A stretch of DNA of 64,000 nucleotides from a bacterium (GTDB lineage Bacteria > Actinomycetota > Acidimicrobiia > Spongiisociales > Spongiisociaceae): the NCBI GenBank assembly GCA_028820935.1, contig JAPPHZ010000009.1, forward strand, positions 1 to 64,000. Reading direction: 5' to 3'. Shown here in pieces: positions 24,032-31,991 of the stretch (the first letter of the stretch is position 1; the number at the start of each line of letters is the position of its first letter). A program made the position numbers and the translations under genes. The notes under the pieces were generated by a model. That model saw only the letters and a list, made by a program, of their open reading frames with translations. It had not been told where the DNA came from and made no database searches.

Positions 24032-25203
24032 CCAACCCTCTGACCATTTCCGAGCGGGAGGCCGCCTCGATCATGCAGACCTACGGCCGATCCCCGGTGA
24101 CCTTCGTGCGCGGCGACGGGTGCCGCCTGTACGACGAGGAAGGCACCGACTATCTCGACTGCCTGGCCGGGATCGCGGTGGCCTCCGTCGGGCATGCGAA
24201 TGCCGCGGTCGCCGCGGCCGTGGCGCGCCAGATGACCCGACTGGTCCACGTATCCAACCTCTACTACATAGTCCCGCAGGTCGAGTTGGCGGAGAGGCTC
24301 ACGGCCCTCTCCGGATTGGACCGGGTGTTCTTCGCCAACTGCGGCGCCACCGCCAACGAGACCGCCATCAAGCTCGCCCGGCGGTGGGGCCAGAAGACCC
24401 GTGGTCCTGACTGCTACGAGGTTGTCTCGTTGCTCGACTCATTCCACGGACGGACGCTCGCGGCCCTCGCCGCAACCGGTCAGCCCAAGAAGCAGTCGGT
24501 CTTCCAGCCCCTTCCCCCGGGTTTCATACAGGTACCGGCCAACGACATCGACGCCATGGCGGCGGCGGTCGGGCCGCAGACCGCCGCCGTGATGGTCGAG
24601 ACCACCCAGGGCGAGGGCGGCATTCTTCCTCTGGACGTGGACTACCTGCAGGCTGTGCGCGAGCTCTGCGACGAGCGCGACGTCCTGCTGATCCTCGACG
24701 ACGTGCAGGCCGGGATCGGGCGTACCGGGTCGTGGTTCTCCTGGCAGGACCTGGGGATCGAACCCGACATAGCCACCCTCGCCAAAGCACTGGCCAACGG
24801 CCTGCCGATCGGAGCCTGCCTCTCTACGGAGCGGGCGGCAGTGTTCGACTACGGGGATCATGGCACCACCTTCGGCGGCGGACCCGTGGTCACGACGGCG
24901 GCGATGGCCGTGCTGGACGAGATCGAACAACGCGATCTGCTCGCCAACTGCCACCAACGGAGTCGTCAGTTCGTTTCCCTCCTGAGTGAAGTGCCGGGAG
25001 TCAGTGCAGTCCGGGGTCGGGGGCTGATGCTCGGCGCAGTGCTCGACTCCCCACGGGCCGCCGAGGTCAACCAGGCAGCCCTGTCCAACGGGTTGCTGGT
25101 CAACAACGTGACCGCCGACACAGTGCGCTTCACTCCACCCCTGGTGATCACGGAGGACGAGACCCACGAGGCTGTCTCGAAGTTCGAGGCCTCGCTCGGG
25201 TAG
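24028..25203 (+). CDS. argD: Acetylornithine aminotransferase
   Basis: A 391-residue class-III PLP aminotransferase. FANCGATANETAIKLAR, SFHGRT, LDDVQAGIGRTG and the Schiff-base lysine in LAKALANGLPIGA are in place. It makes N-acetylornithine from the semialdehyde and glutamate. GTG 24028 overlaps argB by 4 bp. It is the last gene of the argCBD unit; argF is not here. Confidence 0.93.
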   Translation: MTNPLTISEREAASIMQTYGRSPVTFVRGDGCRLYDEEGTDYLDCLAGIAVASVGHANAAVAAAVARQMTRLVHVSNLYYIVPQVELAERLTALSGLDRVFFANCGATANETAIKLARRWGQKTRGPDCYEVVSLLDSFHGRTLAALAATGQPKKQSVFQPLPPGFIQVPANDIDAMAAAVGPQTAAVMVETTQGEGGILPLDVDYLQAVRELCDERDVLLILDDVQAGIGRTGSWFSWQDLGIEPDIATLAKALANGLPIGACLSTERAAVFDYGDHGTTFGGGPVVTTAAMAVLDEIEQRDLLANCHQRSRQFVSLLSEVPGVSAVRGRGLMLGAVLDSPRAAEVNQAALSNGLLVNNVTADTVRFTPPLVITEDETHEAVSKFEASLG

Positions 25204-25283
25204 GCCTCTCGGAACGCTCCACAATCCCCGGACCACCCTTCCTCGGTTTCTATCATTGCCGCGCCCAGGGGGAGGAGGAGACG

Positions 25284-26588
25284 ATGAGAGTCCGGTGGGT
25301 TGACACTCCGATGATGTCCAGGCTGGTGGCGGTCCCGCTGCTGCTCGCGCTCCTGGTGGCACCGGCTTGCACGGACGGGAACGAGGCTGAGCCCCATCTC
25401 GGTGACGGATCGCTCGGCCTCATCGAGGTGCTCAACGGCCAGCAGATACAGGTCCGGGCCTTCTATACCAACGGGGGAGACCTGTCCCTGTTCGGCAACT
25501 CGGCCGAACAGGCCATCGTGTTCGCCATCGAGGACTACGGCCCCATCAAGGGCCGTGAGGTCAACCTCGGGGCGGCACTCGACGATACCTGTACCTCCGA
25601 AGGCGGTCTCGCCGGAGCCCAGGTCATCGTCGCGCAGGGCGACGTGGCCGGGGTCATCGGGACCAATTGCTCGATAGCGGCGGCCGAGGCATCACCGCTC
25701 CTTACGAAGGCGGGGATGGTGCTCATCTCTCCCGGCAACACCGCGCCGTCGCTCACGTCCGACCTGGCCGGCAACGAGGGGATCGACCACTTCCCGGGCT
25801 ACTACCGGACGGCCCACAACGACCTCATCCAGGGCGAATCCGTGGCTAATTTCCTCTACGGAGAGGGCGTGATGACTGCAGGGGTGGTTCATGATGGCGG
25901 TCCCTACACAATGGGTCTGGCCGCCGCCTTCTCCAACGCTTTCGCAGAACACGGCGGTACGATCACCGGTACTTGGGAGGTGGACCGCGAGGACGAGGAT
26001 CTGGTCCCGGTTCTCACCGAGATAGCCGCCGGTGAGCCGGAGGCCCTGTTCTTCCCGATCTTCTGGCCGACCGGCCGTTACCTGGTGGAGCAGGCCGCGG
26101 AGATGCCAGGGTTCTCGGAGATGGTGTTCGCTACCGCCGACGGATTGCTCAACGACGACTTCCTGAGGCTGCCCCAGAGCGAGGGCACCTACGTCTCCGG
26201 TCCCGATTCCCGCTTCGGGGACAACACCAACCAGACCACCGGCCAGAGCGCTCCCCGCCTCCGGGCCCGGTACGTGGAGACGGCGGAAGGTTCGCCGACC
26301 GGTACATACTGGGGCCATGCCTACGACGCCACCGTCCTGCTCCTGGATGCGATCAGCGCGGCCTCCTACGTGAGGTCGGAGGATGGGGCCCTCGTGATCG
26401 ACCGGGCCGGAATACGGGAGTACCTCGACAACCTGTCAGGATTCCAAGGTATTACGGGAGTCCTCAGTTGCGACGAGTTCGGCGACTGCGGCGCTTCCCG
26501 GGTTGTGATCCATGAGCACCTCGACTCCACCGACATCGAAGCCACCCGCCAGAGCGTGGTCTACGAGGCTGGACCCGGCGACCGGTAG
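25284..26588 (+). CDS. Branched-chain-amino-acid-type ABC binding lipoprotein
   Basis: A 434-residue type-1 periplasmic binding protein of the LivJ/urea-binding superfamily. A signal peptide ends in the lipobox LVAPAC, so the mature protein is lipidated near residue 29. ALDDTCTSEGGLAGAQVIV and GVIGTNCS resemble the ligand-binding lobe, and HAYDATVLLLDAI is typical of the second lobe. ATG 25284 follows the strong site GGAGGAGGAG. No LivH/M/F/G genes are adjacent, so it is an orphan binding protein and the ligand cannot be predicted. Confidence 0.82.
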   Translation: MRVRWVDTPMMSRLVAVPLLLALLVAPACTDGNEAEPHLGDGSLGLIEVLNGQQIQVRAFYTNGGDLSLFGNSAEQAIVFAIEDYGPIKGREVNLGAALDDTCTSEGGLAGAQVIVAQGDVAGVIGTNCSIAAAEASPLLTKAGMVLISPGNTAPSLTSDLAGNEGIDHFPGYYRTAHNDLIQGESVANFLYGEGVMTAGVVHDGGPYTMGLAAAFSNAFAEHGGTITGTWEVDREDEDLVPVLTEIAAGEPEALFFPIFWPTGRYLVEQAAEMPGFSEMVFATADGLLNDDFLRLPQSEGTYVSGPDSRFGDNTNQTTGQSAPRLRARYVETAEGSPTGTYWGHAYDATVLLLDAISAASYVRSEDGALVIDRAGIREYLDNLSGFQGITGVLSCDEFGDCGASRVVIHEHLDSTDIEATRQSVVYEAGPGDR

Positions 26589-26652
26589 CACCGGCGCACC
26601 CTTCAGCAGAGCCCGGGAGGTAGCGGCGCTCCACTCTTGAGAAGAGAGATTC

Positions 26653-27471
26653 TCAGGCCGGGGCTCTTCGTTTGAATGCGAGCGCCAGTGCGAAAACCCC
26701 GCTCGCCACCAGGGTCATGGCGGGACCGGCCGACAGGTTGAGGTAGTAGGAGACATAGAGGCCTGTGACGGCGGCCGCGGCCCCCAAAGCCGCGGCGGTA
26801 ATCATGATCGAGACAAAGCGCCTCACCAACAGGTACGCGGTGGCGGCGGGTGTTACCAGCATTGCCAGGACGAGAACAATGCCCGCCGCCTGGATCCCTA
26901 TTACCACGACGAGGGCGAGCATGACCAGGAAGGCGTAGTCGGCAACGTTGGCTCGTGTGCTGTTTACCTGCGCTCCCAGGGGGTCGAAGCTCGCAAAGAG
27001 CAGCCAATGGTGGAGAGTGAACAGCCCCAGGATGACCACCACCGTTATCCCGAGGGACACATAGATGCCGGTGGGGGTTATTGCCAGGATCTGCCCGAGA
27101 AGCAGATCTTCTATATTAACCTTAATCGTCGTTGACCTTGCCAGCATCACTAATCCCAGCGCAAACATGGTCGCAAACAGAATGCCTATGGAAGTATCCG
27201 AGCTGAGGCCCGCACGCCGGCTCACGGTCCTGACCAGCAGGGCGACGGCGACCCCGGTCGGGACTGCGGCTATCGCCGGGTTGATGCCGACTATGTACCC
27301 GAGCACTATTCCCGGAAGCACGGCGTGGGCGAGCGCGTCGCCAATAAAGGCTAGGTTCCTGGTGACGGCGTACGCGCCGACCAGCGGACACATCACGCCC
27401 ACAAGGATCGCGCCGATAAGGGCTCTCACCATGAACCCGTGTTCTAGTGGCGCGACGACGAAATCAATCAC
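26653..27471 (-). CDS. Zinc/manganese ABC transporter permease (AztB/ZnuB-like)
   Basis: A 272-residue membrane protein with about eight to nine helices of the ABC-3 family. GDALAHAVLPG in the N-terminal third and the cytoplasmic ALVVVIGIQAAGIVLVLAML segment are family hallmarks. It should form the channel for zinc delivered by the AztC/D-like lipoprotein upstream. The start is GTG 27471 with no visible Shine-Dalgarno; ATG 27432 is an alternative. A 102-bp inverted-repeat element separates it from the ATPase gene. GC content is visibly lower than in the neighbouring arg genes. Confidence 0.9.
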   Translation of the reverse strand: MIDFVVAPLEHGFMVRALIGAILVGVMCPLVGAYAVTRNLAFIGDALAHAVLPGIVLGYIVGINPAIAAVPTGVAVALLVRTVSRRAGLSSDTSIGILFATMFALGLVMLARSTTIKVNIEDLLLGQILAITPTGIYVSLGITVVVILGLFTLHHWLLFASFDPLGAQVNSTRANVADYAFLVMLALVVVIGIQAAGIVLVLAMLVTPAATAYLLVRRFVSIMITAAALGAAAAVTGLYVSYYLNLSAGPAMTLVASGVFALALAFKRRAPA

Positions 27472-27482
27472 GTCGAGTTGTT

Positions 27483-27584
27483 AGGAGGGTGCTGAGAAAG
27501 ATGGGGACGGGTTGTCCCGCGACGTCTTGACCTGGGGTTTCGTTCCGAGTAGCGGGCCAACTGGACACTCTTCTGTACCCTCCT
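27483..27584. repeat. 102-bp MITE-like element, copy 2
   Basis: Homologous to the element at 20542: starts AGGAGGGTGCTGAGAAAG, ends TTCTGTACCCTCCT, with shared interior TTGACCTGG and GGCCAACTGGACA. It fills almost the whole gap between the aztA-like and aztB-like genes. Its right end supplies part of the TAG stop codon of the ATPase gene, and its left end lies 11 bp before the permease start. Confidence 0.82.
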
Positions 27585-28338
27585 AGCGCCCCCCTTCGGT
27601 CGTGAGGCGCACACCGTGGGCGCCGTACATCTGCTCCATGACCTCGGACGTGAAGACCTGCTCAGGAGGACCGCAGGCGCACACATGGCGGTTCAGGCAC
27701 AGCACCTGATCGAAGCGACCGGCCAGGTTGGTCAGGTCGTGCGTCGCCAAGAGCACGATTCGCCCTTCGTCCCGTAGGGTCTGGAGGACTCCGACCAGGG
27801 CTTCCTGGGCGGCGACGTCAACCCCGCTGAAAGCCTCGTCCAGCAGGAGCACGCTTGCCTCCTGGGCCAGCGCTCTGCCGACGAATACCCTCTGCTTCTG
27901 GCCTCCAGACAGCTCCGTCATCAGAGCGGAGCGATGATCCCACAGGCCGACGCGGCCCAGGCACGCCTTCACGATCTCTCGATCTCGCCTCCCGGGCCGC
28001 CGGAACCATCCCAGCCTGCAGCAACGGCCCATCATTACGACGTCCATCACGGTCACCGGGAGCCGCCAGTTGACGCTCTCTCGTTGAGGCACGTATGCCA
28101 ACCCTCCGCTCTCCTGTCCCGCACGGTGAAGGGTTACCGTGCCTTGGCGAACCGGAAGGAGGCCGGCAATAGCATTGAAGAGAGTGCTCTTGCCGGCTCC
28201 ATTAGGTCCTACGACGCCCATGAGGGTCCCCGCTTCCACGTCGAAGGTGACGTTGCTCAGGGCCAGGTGCCCGCCGATCTCCACAGACACGTCCTGAAGG
28301 GACATGCTCGCCCTGTGAGAGATCGGCGCGGCGATCAC
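27583..28338 (-). CDS. Zinc ABC transporter ATPase (AztA/ZnuC-like)
   Basis: A 251-residue ATPase: Walker A GPNGAGKST, Q-loop YVPQRESVNWRLP, signature LSGGQKQR, Walker B VLLLDEAFSGVD and H-loop ATHD. The QRESVNW pattern is typical of metal-type ABC ATPases. The start is GTG 28338, overlapping the stop of the binding-protein gene by 4 bp. The TAG stop is formed at the boundary with the MITE-like element. Confidence 0.92.
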   Translation of the reverse strand: MIAAPISHRASMSLQDVSVEIGGHLALSNVTFDVEAGTLMGVVGPNGAGKSTLFNAIAGLLPVRQGTVTLHRAGQESGGLAYVPQRESVNWRLPVTVMDVVMMGRCCRLGWFRRPGRRDREIVKACLGRVGLWDHRSALMTELSGGQKQRVFVGRALAQEASVLLLDEAFSGVDVAAQEALVGVLQTLRDEGRIVLLATHDLTNLAGRFDQVLCLNRHVCACGPPEQVFTSEVMEQMYGAHGVRLTTEGGR

Positions 28339-30758
28339 TTCAGTGCCTCAACGATGCGTTCCACGTTGCTCCGTACCATGCCGAGGTACGTGTCAGCGCC
28401 GCTGCCTTCCTCCCCGAGGGAGCCCGAGTAGAGCTGGACCACCGTCGCGCCGGTCTCCCTTGCTACAGCTTGTGCCAACTTGTCGCTGACTGTCGTCTCG
28501 CCGAACAGTGCCGGCACGTTGTGTTCCCGTATCACATCGACCAGTCCCGCAATGTGCGCCGCAGAGGGCTCCACATCAGTCGCCAAGGACGGTATGACCA
28601 GGCCGACTATCTCGAACCCGTAGAGCTCGGCGAAGTAGGAGAGGCTGTCATGCGACGTCACCAGCAGTCTGCGCTCCGGCGCCACCGCACTGACCTGCTC
28701 CTGGGTCCAGGCGTGAAGCTCGTCGAGCTTCTTCCCATACTCCGAGGCGTTCTGACGGTAGAAGTCCGCGTTCTCGGGGTCTATGGTCGCAAGCCGAGCG
28801 GCGATCTCGTTGACCGCGATCTTTACCCGGATCGGATCGAACCAGAAGTGCGGATCATGAGTGCCGTGATGGTGGTGAGCGTGGCCGTCTCCTTCGTCCG
28901 CGTGGTCATCGTGGTCGGCGTGATCATCATGATCATCCGCATGGTCATCGTCGTGGTCATCATGATCGTCGTGGTCATCGTGACCTTGATCGGGCGCGCC
29001 GCCCGAGTCGGCGACACCGACGAATGCCAGGCTCGACGGTGCGCCGCCGACGTGCCATTCCTCTTCGATCTCCATGTGCGTGAGATGGACCCCGAGGACA
29101 TGACCGCTGTTCGGGTCGGCGACGTACATCATGTCGCCGACGACGACCATCGCGGGTGAGGGACTCCCGAACACCATCTCGAACGGGTCGACCAACTGCA
29201 TGGTGCCTATCAACTCGCCGTCGTGAGCGTCGAAAGCGCGCAGAACGCCGTCAGCCGCGAGCATGTAGAAGGTTCCGCCGTCGCTCGAGAACGCAGCCGC
29301 AGCACTGGGCTCAGGGAACACCTCGCTCATTTCGCCGTGGCCCACGTCCACCAGCCAGACGCCGCCCTGGACACAACACTCTCCGCCGGGGAAGAGGGTC
29401 GATTGGCCGAAGAAGTGCTCGCTGTGATGGTGACCGAAGTACTGGCCGATCGCGAACTCTCCGTATTCACCGGCCTCCGGTGGATATGGGATGAGCTCAC
29501 GCTCGTACTCGCCGTCGTGCGCGTGCAGGAAGAGCGTCCCGTCCCAGCAGCCGAAGACGGCGCCGTGCGCGTTATGCGACTCGCCGTGCAGGCGATGGCA
29601 GGCCCCTGCGTCGAAGACGAGTTCGTTGTCAAACGTACGCACTTCAACACCTTCCGGAAGGATGTTCCAGAAGTTGGGGTTCTCGAGGTACTCGGGATGC
29701 GGAGTCGAGACGGCGACGTGTCCCTCAGAGATCACCAGGGCTGCGCCATGTTGCGGCCCGGCCTCTAGCACGATTGGTTCATAGTCGCCCGTCGAGCCGG
29801 CCAGATCTTGCTCGTTGATCAGGATCACGTGGCCGCTGGCGTCGGCGAAGATCGTGGTCCAGCCGTAGGTGTTGACGTAGTGGACCGGCATTTCCTCGAC
29901 GATCTCGAGCGAGTGGCGTGACACGGGTTCGGTGACCAGGTCGTAGTGATCGCCGTGTGGGACGAGGAACACACCGCCGTCGAAGACGTGGATCCGGTCG
30001 TCGCCGTCCTCCGGCCCTCGGGCCAGCACGATGCCGTATCGGTGGGTGGGGCTGGGGTACACGGTCGCGCCGGGGGCGGCGACCTCGAAGACTCCGCTGT
30101 CAACGTCATCGGTCGATAGATCGATGACGGAGAGGTGCGCTTCTGCCGAATCGGCAACGAGCAGGCGCCCCATGATCATCTCGCCATGGTGATCATCCGC
30201 GTGATCATCAGGATCATCAGCGTGATCATCATGATCGTCCATGTGGTCATCGGCGTGATCATCATGATCGTCGTGGTCGTCCGCGAACTCGATGGGATCG
30301 ACAACGTCACCGAGCGCGACTATCCGGGACTCATCCGCACTGGCGCTGTGTAAGAGATCCTCCAGCCAAGCGGCCTCGAGCTCGAGACCTACGGTGAACA
30401 CGACATCCGCATCCGCCACCCTGGCGACGTCGCGCGCTCCCGGCTGGAATGAGTGCGGATCGCCACCCGCCGGCAGCAGGCCGAAAACCTCTACCCTTTC
30501 TCCACCTACCTCTCGAACCCAGTCGGCCACGAAGTTGGTGGTTGCCACCACCTGGATCGGCGGCCCGGAGGGTGTGGCACCCTCCCCGGCAACCGTTGCG
30601 CTCTCCGCGGCAGCAGTCGGTTGTGAGGCTTCCGTTGTCGGCGTGTCCTGGTCACCTCCGCAGGCAACCAGTAAAGCCACACCGAACATGAGAAGGCCCA
30701 CAGTCAATGCCCGGGCCAGAGGTCCAAAACCTATGCTGCGATCTCGCACCGTCAACAT
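28335..30758 (-). CDS. AztC/ZnuA-type zinc-binding lipoprotein with an AztD-like chaperone domain inserted
   Basis: An 807-residue lipoprotein (lipobox LLVAC, Cys33). Residues about 67-157 are the N-terminal lobe of a cluster A-I zinc-binding protein with the first ligand H102 (GGDPHSFQPG). A His/Asp-rich tract (about 158-192) leads into a roughly 390-residue beta-propeller-like domain (about 196-585) that resembles AztD, the periplasmic zinc chaperone of aztABCD operons (RLLVADSAEAHLSVIDL at its start, VADPNSGHVLGVHL near its end). A second His/Asp tract (592-633) follows. The binding protein then resumes at HDPHFWFDP (H637), with H703 (TSHDS) and E754 (LFGETT) completing the site. ATG 30758 has AAAGGAA before it; the upstream ATG at 30812 lies in the operator. 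It is the first gene of the operon. Confidence 0.88.
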   Translation of the reverse strand: MLTVRDRSIGFGPLARALTVGLLMFGVALLVACGGDQDTPTTEASQPTAAAESATVAGEGATPSGPPIQVVATTNFVADWVREVGGERVEVFGLLPAGGDPHSFQPGARDVARVADADVVFTVGLELEAAWLEDLLHSASADESRIVALGDVVDPIEFADDHDDHDDHADDHMDDHDDHADDPDDHADDHHGEMIMGRLLVADSAEAHLSVIDLSTDDVDSGVFEVAAPGATVYPSPTHRYGIVLARGPEDGDDRIHVFDGGVFLVPHGDHYDLVTEPVSRHSLEIVEEMPVHYVNTYGWTTIFADASGHVILINEQDLAGSTGDYEPIVLEAGPQHGAALVISEGHVAVSTPHPEYLENPNFWNILPEGVEVRTFDNELVFDAGACHRLHGESHNAHGAVFGCWDGTLFLHAHDGEYERELIPYPPEAGEYGEFAIGQYFGHHHSEHFFGQSTLFPGGECCVQGGVWLVDVGHGEMSEVFPEPSAAAAFSSDGGTFYMLAADGVLRAFDAHDGELIGTMQLVDPFEMVFGSPSPAMVVVGDMMYVADPNSGHVLGVHLTHMEIEEEWHVGGAPSSLAFVGVADSGGAPDQGHDDHDDHDDHDDDHADDHDDHADHDDHADEGDGHAHHHHGTHDPHFWFDPIRVKIAVNEIAARLATIDPENADFYRQNASEYGKKLDELHAWTQEQVSAVAPERRLLVTSHDSLSYFAELYGFEIVGLVIPSLATDVEPSAAHIAGLVDVIREHNVPALFGETTVSDKLAQAVARETGATVVQLYSGSLGEEGSGADTYLGMVRSNVERIVEALK

Positions 30759-30792
30759 TCCACGTTTCCTTTCCAGTTCGTAGGGGAAAATG

Positions 30793-30815
30793 AAAATGAG
30801 AATCATTCTCATTTT
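30793..30815. promoter_or_regulatory. Zur/Fur-family operator
   Basis: A perfect 23-bp palindrome: AAAATGAGAAT, one C, then its exact complement. The core TGAGAATCATTCTCA resembles Zur and Fur boxes (pattern TGA-AAT-N-ATT-TCA). It lies 35 bp upstream of the zinc-transport operon start, and about 67 bp before the diverging sigma factor gene. Zinc repression of the transporter is the obvious reading; control of the sigma gene is possible. Confidence 0.82.
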
Positions 30816-30881
30816 AGCGTCCCCCGTAGTGCAGATCGAATCGATCTCACGAATCGCGAACCTCTACCGTTGAATAGGTAG

Positions 30882-31340
30882 ATGAACCTGCCTCCCTTCC
30901 AGACGCTCGTCGACGAGCACGCCAGGCCGCTCTATCGCTTCCTGTGCGGAATGGTCGGCCCGGTGGCGGCCGACGACTGCCTGCAGGAGACCCTTCTGGC
31001 GGCGTTGCGGGCCTACAACGGTCTGAGCCATGACGGGAATCTGAAAGGCTGGCTGTTCACGATCGCCCATCGCAAGGGCATCGATCACGTGCGGAGGTAC
31101 GCCAAGGAGATCCCATCTCCCTCTCCCCCGGACCGCGCCTCACCACCCCAGACCGTACGGGACACCGACCTCTGGAACCGGGTTGCCCGCCTGCCGCCCA
31201 AGCAGCGCACGGCGGTCACTCTGCGGTACCTGGGCGATCTGCCCTATGCGGACATAGCCTCGATCATGTCCACCAGCGAGTCGGCCGCCCGCCAAAACGT
31301 GCGCGCCGGTCTGGCCTCCCTTCGAAAGGACCTCACATGA
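30882..31340 (+). CDS. ECF-type RNA polymerase sigma factor
   Basis: A 152-residue sigma factor with region 2 (DDCLQETLLAALRAY, then LKGWLFTIAHRKGIDHVRR) and region 4 (LPPKQRTAVTLRYLGDLPYADIASIM followed by the HTH SESAARQNVRAGL). It should direct RNA polymerase to a small set of promoters. The gene overlaps the ogt-like gene by 4 bp, so the two are translationally coupled. No separate anti-sigma gene is present. It is divergent from the zinc operon with the Zur-like box in between. Confidence 0.9.
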   Translation: MNLPPFQTLVDEHARPLYRFLCGMVGPVAADDCLQETLLAALRAYNGLSHDGNLKGWLFTIAHRKGIDHVRRYAKEIPSPSPPDRASPPQTVRDTDLWNRVARLPPKQRTAVTLRYLGDLPYADIASIMSTSESAARQNVRAGLASLRKDLT

Positions 31341-31945
31341 GCAGAGTTGCCGACCGGATCAGAAACCTGCCATCGGACAATCACACGGCTCCTGTGAACC
31401 GTTTCGCGCGCCGGGCGGTCGAGGAGGGATCGGCCCGGGTCGCCTACAGCGCGGTGGAGTCTCCCATCGGTGATCTGACCGCCCTGGTAACTCCACGAGG
31501 CCTCCTTGCTCTCGCGTTCGAGACGGATGACCTGGATCGGATCATGGAGTCTGTGGCGACCAAGGTGTCCCCTCGCATCGTCCGGGCGCCGTCGGCGGTC
31601 GGGCGGGTGCGGTCCTGGCTCGACTCCTACTTCGACGGCCGTCCGCAGCCCGTGCCCGGCCTCGACCGCTCCCTGATCACCCCCTTCCAGGAACACGTGC
31701 TGACCGCCACCGCGGGCATCCCGCTGGGCGAAGTCCGTACCTACGGTCAGGTAGCGGCCCTCGCCGGAAACGCCAACGCGGCTCGCGCCACGGGTCGAGC
31801 GTTGGGCGCCAACCCGATCCCGGTGGTGCTTCCCTGCCACCGTGTGGTCGCCGCCGACGGCAGCCTCCACGGCTACGCCGGAGGTCTCGACCGCAAGCGA
31901 CTGCTCCTCGACCACGAGAACGCCATCGCCGCCGTCCGGACCTAG
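31337..31945 (+). CDS. ogt: Methylated-DNA-[protein]-cysteine S-methyltransferase
   Basis: A 202-residue repair protein that removes alkyl groups from O6 of guanine by self-sacrifice. The acceptor is C167 in VVLPCHRVVA, preceded by GEVRTYGQVAALAGNANAARATGRAL, the DNA-binding helix with its Arg finger, and followed by YAGGLDRKRLLL. An extra N-terminal segment of about 30 residues precedes the methyltransferase fold, and I cannot assign it. Coupling to the ECF sigma factor suggests control by alkylation damage. Confidence 0.93.
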   Translation: MSRVADRIRNLPSDNHTAPVNRFARRAVEEGSARVAYSAVESPIGDLTALVTPRGLLALAFETDDLDRIMESVATKVSPRIVRAPSAVGRVRSWLDSYFDGRPQPVPGLDRSLITPFQEHVLTATAGIPLGEVRTYGQVAALAGNANAARATGRALGANPIPVVLPCHRVVAADGSLHGYAGGLDRKRLLLDHENAIAAVRT

Positions 31946-31991
31946 TGACCAGCCTCCGGTGGACCGGTTGTCCGATCGTTACCCTTCCGCT

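Noticed and set aside
26638-26655. TGAGAA...TTCTCA repeat resembling the Zur-like palindrome
   Set aside because: The spacer is 6 bases instead of 3 and it lies at the 3' ends of two convergent genes, so a weak terminator hairpin is more likely than an operator.
28860-30290. Many short GATCATC-like direct repeats, superficially like a tandem or CRISPR-like array
   Set aside because: They are in frame and encode His/Asp-rich loops of the zinc-binding protein; there are no regular spacers.
30759-30812. An 18-codon N-terminal extension of the zinc-binding protein
   Set aside because: Its ATG lies inside the Zur-like operator, and it would place a Lys/Arg-rich stretch before a complete lipoprotein signal that has its own ribosome-binding site.
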